Shown: in pieces, positions 1-5,147 of the stretch
How the letters are laid out: every line of letters begins with the position of its first letter
Numbering within the stretch: the stretch's first letter is position 1
DNA from: an uncultured Methylobacter sp.
Lineage (GTDB): Bacteria > Pseudomonadota > Gammaproteobacteria > Methylococcales > Methylomonadaceae
NCBI GenBank assembly: GCA_903831545.1
Contig: CAIKYI010000677.1
Coordinates: 1-6,509 of the forward strand
Direction of reading: 5' to 3'
Length of the DNA: 6,509 bases
The notes under the pieces: model-generated
What the model was told of the DNA's origin: nothing
The model's database searches: none
Seen by the model: only the letters and a program-made list of their open reading frames with translations
Position numbers and translations under genes: made by a program

Positions 1-13
1 GCCAGCTCAGGTT

Positions 14-19
14 TATAAT
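14..19 (+). promoter_or_regulatory. Possible -10 box (TATAAT) upstream of the lipoprotein gene
   Basis: A perfect TATAAT hexamer lies here. Its -35 partner would fall outside the window, so the promoter cannot be tested. Transcription would start near position 26 and leave a leader of about 97 bases before the ATG at 123. A second, weaker CATAAT lies at 57-62 and has no good -35 box at normal spacing. AT-rich DNA produces such hexamers by chance, so confidence is low. Confidence 0.25.
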
Positions 20-110
20 AACCTGCCATTTTACTTTGTTTAGCGATCCGGTGTTACATAATAACGATTGCAAGCTTTGGCTACCATGACATGTGTCTGT
101 ACTTAAACTC

Positions 111-115
111 GAGGT
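111..115 (+). promoter_or_regulatory. Ribosome binding site that sets the lipoprotein start at 123
   Basis: GAGGT lies 7 bases before ATG 123. The upstream in-frame ATG at 93 has no such site and would put ten extra residues in front of a standard lipoprotein signal peptide. This supports 123 as the start. Confidence 0.7.
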
Positions 116-122
116 TATCTCC

Positions 123-572
123 ATGAAGAAACTACCTGCTTTGCTGCTCATTCTCTCCTGCACATCTTTGATTGCATGCGGTAAATCGCAAGAAATTAAC
201 GGTCATAATACCAGTACTGCCTATCGATCAGTAAAAGGACTAAAAAACCGCTTGTCCCCGGAAACGCGTATAGAATTTGAAGTTTCTTTTTGGACACTAC
301 GTGATTCAATTAAAGACGACAAAGAGTTTCTTAAAGTGGTTGATGGTAAAAAACCTGAGGAAATCATTGTGTTGGGTAAAGAAATTTACCAGCAGCGTAA
401 GGCTTCCGGGTTTGCAGACTATGAGAAATATGCAAGTTGGGAAGATATGATATCCAAGTTCGGCAAGGAAAGAGTCGACCAGGATAACCATAAAAACAAA
501 GAAGAAGGCCAGGATAAAAACTACGAAAAATTGTATAAAAGCTACGAATTGGGCAGTGCACCAAAGAGGTAG
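123..572 (+). CDS. Small lipoprotein, probably DUF6694-like
   Basis: Predicted 149-residue lipoprotein. The N-terminus has a short basic start (MKK), a hydrophobic stretch at residues 4-18 and a lipobox L16-I17-A18-C19, so signal peptidase II cleavage would lipidate C19. G20 and K21 follow, with no Asp at +2, which is compatible with outer-membrane sorting if Lol rules apply. The mature part is charged and probably helical. It contains a segment around residues 43-95 (LSPETRIEF, then VDGKKPEEII) that resembles the DUF6694 lipoprotein pattern of a 'L-x-x-E-x-R-x-x-F' helix followed by 'DGKT-x-EEI'. I recognise that pattern from memory and have not searched it. The tail from about residue 118 is very rich in Lys, Asp, Glu and Asn. 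The gene stands alone, convergent with the DUF2959 gene. Molecular function is unknown. The start at 123 is preferred over 93 because of the Shine-Dalgarno site and signal peptide. Confidence 0.8.
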   Translation: MKKLPALLLILSCTSLIACGKSQEINGHNTSTAYRSVKGLKNRLSPETRIEFEVSFWTLRDSIKDDKEFLKVVDGKKPEEIIVLGKEIYQQRKASGFADYEKYASWEDMISKFGKERVDQDNHKNKEEGQDKNYEKLYKSYELGSAPKR

Positions 573-580
573 TGCTTAAT

Positions 581-632
581 TACGACTTTAAATAACGTCA
601 CTGATTCATTTTCAGTAGTAAGTTAAGTCGTA
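581..632. repeat. Inverted repeat TACGACTT/AAGTCGTA with a nested hairpin
   Basis: TACGACTT at 581-588 is exactly complementary to AAGTCGTA at 625-632. Inside the 36-base loop a second, smaller inverted repeat, ACTGA (600-604) and TCAGT (612-616), could form its own hairpin with a 7-base loop. It starts 8 bases after the lipoprotein stop codon. It may help to end or stabilise that transcript, but there is no U-tract, so it is not a standard intrinsic terminator. Confidence 0.45.
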
Positions 633-645
633 CTTCCAGGGTATT

Positions 646-690
646 AAGTAAATAGCCAAATATTTTAATGAAATGAAAAACTATTTACTT
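646..690. repeat. 10-bp inverted repeat between convergent genes
   Basis: AAGTAAATAG at 646-655 is perfectly complementary to CTATTTACTT at 681-690, separated by 25 bases. Allowing one bulged T, the arms extend by two more pairs (TT before, AA after). It is AT-rich and lies 36 bases past the end of the DUF2959 gene on the other strand. A bidirectional terminator or transcript-end structure is possible, and a protein-binding site is an alternative. Confidence 0.45.
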
Positions 691-725
691 TAAGGCAGAA
701 CTTGATTTAATGTGGTTTGTTCGCA

Positions 726-1418
726 TCACCGACTGGGCAAGGCTTTTTGATTTGTGATTGTCGCAACAAACTGACTTGCTTCGGCAATTGTTTGTTCCAT
801 CGCCCAGATAAGCTGGGAAATATCAATTCCTATTTCAATAAACTCATGCCTTAATGCCGCGATAGCTTGCGCATTAAGGTTATGTTTTAGATACAGTACC
901 TGATCTTTAAAAGCGGCAAGTACCGGTTGAATTTTAGCTTCTGCTTTTTGCATGGCTTTAATAAGTCGGACATAATTTTGTTTGGCCAATTTAAGTTGTT
1001 GTTTGCTATGAGCACGCAAACTGCGATTGGTGTATTCATTGAGCTCGCTTTCCCATTCAGCAAATAGCGCTTCGCTAACCTGTTCAATCGCTTTGATTCG
1101 GTCGCTTACTGCCTCGGATTTAGCGCAGCAAAACTGATATTGTCTGTTTAGCAGGTGATATTTATGGTCCAGAGTCGTTTCATTGACGCAAACCAGAGTC
1201 TTAAATCGTTCCAGCGCATTTTCAAATTCATCTCTGGTTGCCTGCAAACTAACGCAAGCCTGCTCAACATGCGCAACAACAATATCCCGCTTATGTTCGC
1301 CAATCGATTCTTTTGCATTGTAATAAACGTTGCGAATTTTTTTTGAAAGAAAACCGCTGATTAAGTTTAATGATTTTTTGGTTAAATCGTTTATGGGTGG
1401 TTTGTTATTGGCGGCCAT
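726..1418 (-). CDS. DUF2959-family alpha-helical protein, no signal peptide
   Basis: A 230-residue, almost wholly helical protein. Three blocks match what I remember of the DUF2959 family, common in Gammaproteobacteria: GEHKRDIVVAHVEQA near residues 40-54, LFAEWESEL at 118-126, and YLKHNLNAQAIAAL at 176-189, the family's most recognisable stretch. Heptad-like charged and hydrophobic spacing through 50-170 suggests a long coiled coil or helical bundle. Many family members start with a lipoprotein signal and run straight into the HKRD block. Here the first 35 residues are polar and basic with only a weak hydrophobic patch (LNLISGFL, 17-24), so the protein looks cytoplasmic or peripherally membrane-bound. 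The start at 1418 is the first ATG of the frame, and no strong Shine-Dalgarno precedes it. The gene appears to be a single-gene unit with a candidate promoter at 1443-1470. Biochemical function is unknown. Confidence 0.85.
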   Translation of the reverse strand: MAANNKPPINDLTKKSLNLISGFLSKKIRNVYYNAKESIGEHKRDIVVAHVEQACVSLQATRDEFENALERFKTLVCVNETTLDHKYHLLNRQYQFCCAKSEAVSDRIKAIEQVSEALFAEWESELNEYTNRSLRAHSKQQLKLAKQNYVRLIKAMQKAEAKIQPVLAAFKDQVLYLKHNLNAQAIAALRHEFIEIGIDISQLIWAMEQTIAEASQFVATITNQKALPSR

Positions 1419-1442
1419 TGGAGCATTGGTATATTTGATTGC

Positions 1443-1470
1443 AATTTATTAATTCATTTTCCGGTGGCAA
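1443..1470 (-). promoter_or_regulatory. Candidate sigma-70 promoter for the DUF2959 gene
   Basis: Read on the minus strand, TTGCCA (1470-1465, 5 of 6 to consensus) is followed after 16 bases by TAAATT (1448-1443, 4 of 6). Transcription would start near 1436, giving a leader of about 17 bases before the ATG at 1418. Position and spacing are sensible, but the match is by eye in AT-rich sequence. Confidence 0.4.
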
Positions 1471-1547
1471 CTCAGTAGCTGGTTTGTAGATGACGAGTGC
1501 CTCATTTAGCTTCTAAGACGCCTACGGCAAGCCCTACATTACTTATA

Positions 1548-1568
1548 CCGATGTTTTTGAAAACACGG
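1548..1568 (-). terminator. Weak hairpin downstream of cysS, possible transcript end
   Basis: CCG and TGTTT (1548-1550 and 1552-1556, with A1551 bulged) pair with AAACA and CGG (1561-1568) around a TTGA loop. It lies 13 bases past the cysS stop on the minus strand. There is no run of U after it in the cysS direction, so it is at best an imperfect terminator. Confidence 0.25.
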
Positions 1569-1580
1569 CTGTTCGGCTAA

Positions 1581-2966
1581 TTATTCACGCCGCCAACTGG
1601 TTGTGCCGTCAGGAGAATCTTCCAGGATCACGCCTTGCTCTTTGAGATCGTTACGAATTTTATCTGCCAGGGCCCAATCTTTAGTCGTTTTTGCATCCAG
1701 ACGCGCTAGAATCTGTTGTTCAATGGTTTTGTTATCGGCATTATTGTTTCCGCTACCTTTTAAAAAGGCTTCGGGATCAGCCTGCAAAATACCCAATAAG
1801 CTTGCCAGTATTTTCAGGGTCGCAGCCAGGGAATCAATTTTTTGAGGTTCATGCGATTTTGCTTTGTTCAAGTCTCTTGCTAAATCGAATAAAACGGCCA
1901 GCGCAACGGGTGTATTGAAATCGTCATTCATAGCCTGTTCAAATCGATTTTTGTAATCTTGGTCAATAAGCTCATTACTGGTGACTATGGTTCCGCGCAG
2001 TGCCGTGTAAAGTCGTGTTAAAGCGCTTCCGGCATCATTTAATTGTTCATCCGAATAATTTAAAGGGCTACGATAATGGCTGGACAGGATAAAAAAACGA
2101 ATTATTTCGGGTTGATATTGCTTCAATACTTCACGCACAGTAAAGAAATTGCCCAGCGATTTGGACATTTTTTCATCATCAATGCGGACAAATCCATTAT
2201 GCATCCAGAGGTTAACGAATTTTTCACCCGTTGCACCTTCGGATTGGGCGATCTCATTTTCATGATGCGGAAACTGTAAGTCCATGCCACCGCCATGAAT
2301 ATCAAAATGGTTGCCGAGGCAACAGGTAGACATTGCCGAACATTCAATATGCCAGCCAGGACGACCAAAACCCCAAGGTGAATCCCAGGCAGGTTCATTG
2401 GTTTTAGCCATCTTCCATAATACAAAGTCCATTGGATTACGTTTTGCCAAGTCAATATCAACTCGCTCGCCCGCCTGAAGATCGTCCATGTTTTTACCTG
2501 ATAACCTGCCGTAATCCTTAAACTGGTTTACCGCATAAAACACATCGCCATTGGTGCCAACATAAGCCAGATCTTTGGCAACCAGTGTCTTAATCATCGA
2601 AATAATGTCTTCGATTGATTGGGTAGCTCTTGGTTCAATATCAGGAGGCAAAACAGCCAGCGCCCTTTCGTCTTCGTGCATTGCCTCGATAAACCGCTCG
2701 GTCAACTTTTCGTAATCTTCGTTATTTTCAATAGCTCGCTTAATGATTTTGTCATCGATATCGGTCACATTGCGTACGTAGGTCAGCTCATAATTTAAAT
2801 ACCTAAAATAACGGGCAACTGTATCAAATACCACCATGACCCGGGCATGGCCGATATGGCAATAATCATAAACCGTCATGCCGCAGACATACATGCCGAC
2901 TTTACCGGCGACTCGCGGTTGAAACGGTTCTTTTGTTCGGGTCAGGGTGTTATATATTTTCAACAT
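1581..2966 (-). CDS. cysS: Cysteinyl-tRNA synthetase
   Basis: Class I aminoacyl-tRNA synthetase that activates cysteine with ATP and charges tRNA-Cys in the cytoplasm; normally essential. From the ATG at 2966 the protein is 461 residues, the same length as the E. coli enzyme, and begins [10 protein letters not shown] as expected. Visible motifs are the HIGH signature at 37-40, KMSKS at 266-270, the zinc ligands C28, C209, H234 and E238, and GWHIECS at 204-210. The C-terminal tRNA-binding part ends in GTTSWRRE. The frame is open for 32 more codons to an ATG at 3062, but that extension matches nothing in the family and its start lies inside the candidate promoter, so 2966 is chosen. No strong Shine-Dalgarno precedes 2966. 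The gene diverges from ppiB-lpxH, the same arrangement as in E. coli. All catalytic elements are intact. Confidence 0.97.
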   Translation of the reverse strand: MLKIYNTLTRTKEPFQPRVAGKVGMYVCGMTVYDYCHIGHARVMVVFDTVARYFRYLNYELTYVRNVTDIDDKIIKRAIENNEDYEKLTERFIEAMHEDERALAVLPPDIEPRATQSIEDIISMIKTLVAKDLAYVGTNGDVFYAVNQFKDYGRLSGKNMDDLQAGERVDIDLAKRNPMDFVLWKMAKTNEPAWDSPWGFGRPGWHIECSAMSTCCLGNHFDIHGGGMDLQFPHHENEIAQSEGATGEKFVNLWMHNGFVRIDDEKMSKSLGNFFTVREVLKQYQPEIIRFFILSSHYRSPLNYSDEQLNDAGSALTRLYTALRGTIVTSNELIDQDYKNRFEQAMNDDFNTPVALAVLFDLARDLNKAKSHEPQKIDSLAATLKILASLLGILQADPEAFLKGSGNNNADNKTIEQQILARLDAKTTKDWALADKIRNDLKEQGVILEDSPDGTTSWRRE

Positions 2967-3046
2967 GCTATTAAATAATTCAGTTAAGCCCTCTACTGTA
3001 AGTAAACAGGGCTGATAAAGTCGGTGCAGCTTAAACGAATCAATAC

Positions 3047-3075
3047 AATCTACCAAGCACATGCTTCTCTTTCAA
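3047..3075 (-). promoter_or_regulatory. Candidate sigma-70 promoter for cysS
   Basis: On the minus strand TTGAAA (3075-3070, 5 of 6) is followed after exactly 17 bases by TAGATT (3052-3047, 4 of 6). Transcription would begin near 3040, leaving a leader of about 74 bases before the cysS ATG at 2966. This is the best-spaced promoter-like pair in the divergent gap. Confidence 0.5.
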
Positions 3076-3093
3076 GACAAAAACACTTAGAAT
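3065..3093 (+). promoter_or_regulatory. Candidate promoter for ppiB-lpxH
   Basis: TAGAAT at 3088-3093 matches the -10 consensus at 5 of 6. At 17 bases upstream sits TTCTCT (3065-3070), only 3 of 6 to the -35 consensus. Transcription would start near 3100, about 25 bases before the ppiB ATG. Its -35 position shares base 3070 with the -35 box of the opposing cysS promoter. Confidence 0.4.
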
Positions 3094-3114
3094 CTGTTCC
3101 TCGCATTAATCAAC

Positions 3115-3119
3115 AAGGA
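3115..3119 (+). promoter_or_regulatory. Ribosome binding site of ppiB
   Basis: AAGGA ends 5 bases before ATG 3125, good Shine-Dalgarno spacing. It supports 3125 as the original start of the cyclophilin frame although the frame is broken further on. Confidence 0.65.
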
Positions 3120-3124
3120 AAAAC

Positions 3125-3706
3125 ATGCGCAATTTAATTCTCTCCATGATGCTGCTTTTAACCGCAACATTCTCATTTGCAACGGAAAATAAAATGTCTG
3201 ATACACCATCAAAAGTTAAATTAACCACCTCTTTGGGTGAAATTATTATTCAGTTGAATCATGAAAAAGAGCCAATTTAATCGGCAAACTTTCTGACTTA
3301 CGTTAATGAAGGCTTTTACAATAGCACAATTTTTCATCGCGTCATTCCTGGATTCATGGCTCAAGGTGGTGGATTCGATACTGATTTTCATCAAAAAACC
3401 GGTCATGACCCGATCAAAAACGAAGCTGATAACGGCCTGACCAACAAACGTGGCACTATAGCCATGGCGCGAACCAATGTGCCTGATTCGGCAAGTTCAC
3501 AGTTTTTTATCAATTATAAAGATAATGCGTCGTTAAATTATACCAGTTCAACATCAAGCGGTTGGGGCTACGCGGTATTTGGCGAAGTCATTGAAGGCAT
3601 GGATATTGTTGATGCCATGGCCAAACAGCCTACAGGCAATCGTGGCGGCCATCAGGATGTTCCGCAAACCAACATTATTTTAGAAAAGGCAGAAGTGCTA
3701 AAGTAG
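3125..3706 (+). pseudogene. ppiB: Periplasmic cyclophilin (PpiB-type peptidyl-prolyl isomerase) interrupted by an in-frame TAA
   Basis: Peptidyl-prolyl cis-trans isomerase of the cyclophilin family, a folding catalyst. The frame opens with a signal peptide (MRNLILSMM, hydrophobic to about residue 17, likely cut after FSFA at 19), so the product would be periplasmic. The cyclophilin fold starts near residue 31 (KLTTSLGEIIIQL). Codon 52 is TAA (3278-3280). The same frame then continues without a frameshift to the stop at 3704-3706 as a normal cyclophilin: FHRVIPGF with catalytic R72 and F77, Q80 in MAQGGGF, then the AMART, SSQFFIN and GWGYAVFGEV segments. Counting the stop codon the frame has 193 codons. 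Related proteins usually read P-[IE]-[ST]-[SVT]-x-NF here, so TAA most simply replaces a Ser codon such as TCA by one base change. As written only 51 residues are made. The ATG at 3356 lies inside the active-site motif and is not a credible restart. A sequencing error is the main alternative. lpxH follows in the presumed same transcript. Confidence 0.9.
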
Positions 3707-3723
3707 CGGAAGGTTCAAGGTTA

Positions 3724-3730
3724 AAGGAGG
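3724..3730 (+). promoter_or_regulatory. Very strong Shine-Dalgarno of lpxH, placed for a CTG start
   Basis: AAGGAGG is close to a perfect anti-16S match. It touches the TTG at 3731 with zero spacing but sits 6 bases before the in-frame CTG at 3737. An in-frame TAA at 3722-3724 rules out any start further upstream. The site therefore points to CTG 3737 over TTG 3731. Confidence 0.6.
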
Positions 3731-4456
3731 TTGAAGCTGGATACACTCTTCATCTCAGACCTGCATATTGCTCTGGAAAAGACGGAAATCACGCAACGAT
3801 TCCTGTCTTTTCTTGAGGGCAGGGCGTCTAAAGCCGTAGCTGTTTATATTTTGGGTGATCTTTTTGATGCCTGGATAGGTGACGATGATCCTATGCCGCC
3901 CAATAACAAAATCCGCAAACAGCTTAAGCAATTGACCGACTCCGGCGTCAAGGTGTATTTACAGCAGGGCAATCGAGATTTTTTGTTGGGCAAACAATTT
4001 TGTAAGTCTACCGGAGTGACTTTAATCGATGAATACAAGGTAATCGATTTATACGGCACCCCTACTTTGCTGACGCATGGCGATTTGTTGTGTACCGATG
4101 ATTTGCCTTATCAGGCTTTTCGCATTAAATCTCATACCTTGGAATGGCAGCAAAACGTGCTTTCCAAACCTCTTTTATTGCGCTTGCTGGCCGCACGTTG
4201 GTATCGTTTGCGCAGTTTTTTTCACAAGCGCAAAAAATCACTGGATATTATGGATGTCAATCAGGCAACGGTACTTAAGGTTATGAGTGAACATCATTGC
4301 CTTCGGTTGATTCATGGTCATACCCATCGGCCTGCTGTTCATGAGTTTAAGATTGACGATCAAGTTGCACAACGTTTTGTACTTGCCGCTTGGGAAAAGC
4401 ATTCAGCAGATGTCTTATGCTGGAATGGAGGCGGTTATCATATTGAGGCGCTTTAA
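3731..4456 (+). CDS. lpxH: UDP-2,3-diacylglucosamine pyrophosphohydrolase
   Basis: Cytoplasmic, membrane-peripheral metallophosphoesterase that cleaves UDP-2,3-diacylglucosamine to lipid X and UMP, a step of lipid A synthesis and usually essential. From TTG 3731 it is 241 residues. Metal and catalytic residues are all visible: D10 and H12 (SDLH), D43 (GDLFDAWIGDD), N81 (GNRDF), H116 (THGD), and H195 and H197 (IHGHTHRPAVHE). The sequence matches E. coli LpxH over its whole length, including CTDD, YQAFR and IMDVNQ. The coordinates give the outermost possible start. There is no ATG or GTG: TTG 3731 overlaps the ribosome binding site, while CTG 3737 is optimally spaced and makes the start line up exactly with E. 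coli (MATLFIADLH), giving D8, H10, D41, N79 and H114 as in that enzyme. It lies 24 bases after ppiB with no terminator between them, so co-transcription is likely, as in E. coli. Confidence 0.95.
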   Translation: MKLDTLFISDLHIALEKTEITQRFLSFLEGRASKAVAVYILGDLFDAWIGDDDPMPPNNKIRKQLKQLTDSGVKVYLQQGNRDFLLGKQFCKSTGVTLIDEYKVIDLYGTPTLLTHGDLLCTDDLPYQAFRIKSHTLEWQQNVLSKPLLLRLLAARWYRLRSFFHKRKKSLDIMDVNQATVLKVMSEHHCLRLIHGHTHRPAVHEFKIDDQVAQRFVLAAWEKHSADVLCWNGGGYHIEAL

Positions 4457-4502
4457 CCAATCAGTTTGAGGCGAAGCAAGGGGCAAACATGCGCTTATGA
4501 CC

Positions 4503-5147
4503 TTATTTCTTTCTCATCCCCAGCACCATTGCAATATGCGCCAGTTCAGCGACAGTAGATATGTTAAGTTTGCTTTTTATTTGGGTGCCGTAATTAGCGA
4601 CGGTTTTATAACCCAGGCAAAGTTCGTCGGCGATTTTGTGGGCGGTTAAACCTTTTGCCAGTAGCAGAAATACATCAAATTCTCTGGCGGATAATTTATC
4701 AATAATGGTTTGGTAATCGATCTCGTTGTTTTGCAGGAGCAGGTTTTTCATTAAGCCTTGTTCTATATAAATCTCGCCGCCAGCTATTTTCTGTATGGCT
4801 TCCACCAGAATTCCGGGAGCACTGTTTTTGGTTATATAGCCTTTTGCTCCAGCCTTGATTGCCCTATCGACATAAACCATTTCATCGTGAACGCTAAAGA
4901 CCAGTACCTTGGCGTTACTGTCGCGGCTGCAAATACGCCGTATGCTTTCCAGACCACCAATACCGGGCATGGATAAATCCAGCACCATCACATCCGGTTG
5001 TTGCTCCAGATACAATTGGCATGCAGCCTCGCCCCGGTCGGTTTCGGCGATCACGTCAATATCGGCTTCGGTCGATAACAGCATCCGAAAACCTGCGCGT
5101 ACCACGGCATGGTCATCGACCAAAATGACTTTTATCCGATCTTTCAT
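4503..5147 (-). CDS. NarL/LuxR-family two-component response regulator
   Basis: DNA-binding response regulator of 214 residues. The receiver domain (about 5-120) has the acidic pair D11-D12, the phospho-acceptor D57 in VLDLSMPG, S85 in place of the usual Ser/Thr switch position, and K107 in GYITK, so it should be phosphorylatable. The C-terminal LuxR/GerE helix-turn-helix (about 151-210) starts KLSAREFDVFLLLAKG and has the recognition-helix region GYKTVANYGTQIKSKL. The start ATG at 5147 overlaps the stop of the kinase gene (ATGA), and no strong Shine-Dalgarno is visible, so translation is probably coupled to the kinase. The kinase next door is its obvious partner. Overall the protein resembles UvrY/GacA, NarL and MoxX types, but sequence alone does not tell which promoters it controls. 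The stop lies 46 bases from the convergent lpxH. Confidence 0.93.
   Translation of the reverse strand: MKDRIKVILVDDHAVVRAGFRMLLSTEADIDVIAETDRGEAACQLYLEQQPDVMVLDLSMPGIGGLESIRRICSRDSNAKVLVFSVHDEMVYVDRAIKAGAKGYITKNSAPGILVEAIQKIAGGEIYIEQGLMKNLLLQNNEIDYQTIIDKLSAREFDVFLLLAKGLTAHKIADELCLGYKTVANYGTQIKSKLNISTVAELAHIAMVLGMRKK

Noticed and set aside
3..89. Open plus-strand frame at the left edge as the end of an upstream gene
   Set aside because: The translated 28 residues show no recognisable domain end, and a perfect TATAAT and other leader-like features lie inside it.
93..122. Earlier ATG at 93 for the lipoprotein
   Set aside because: It has no ribosome binding site and would place ten residues ahead of a standard lipoprotein signal. 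ATG 123 has GAGGT at 7-base spacing.
1515..1637. Plus-strand open stretch reading DAYGKPYITYTDVFENTAV and onward, antisense to the cysS end
   Set aside because: It looks protein-like but has no start codon, follows a TAA, stops at 1635-1637 and mostly overlaps cysS. I could not match it to any family, so it is likely chance.
2967..3062. N-terminal extension of cysS by 32 codons to the ATG at 3062
   Set aside because: The extension matches nothing at the start of known CysS proteins. The 2966 start gives the exact E. coli length and N-terminus, and 3062 falls between the candidate -35 and -10 boxes.
3356..3706. Separate 116-residue cyclophilin starting at ATG 3356
   Set aside because: This Met lies within the conserved GFMAQGGGF active-site motif and has no ribosome binding site; the product would lack the first strands and the catalytic Arg.
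4443..4473. 8-bp direct repeat TTGAGGCG at 4443-4450 and 4466-4473 around the lpxH stop
   Set aside because: It is short, has no other mobile-element feature, and is expected by chance often enough.
4464..4488. GTTTG/CAAAC hairpin in the lpxH-regulator gap as a terminator
   Set aside because: The stem is only 5 bp with a 15-base loop and no T-tract on either side.
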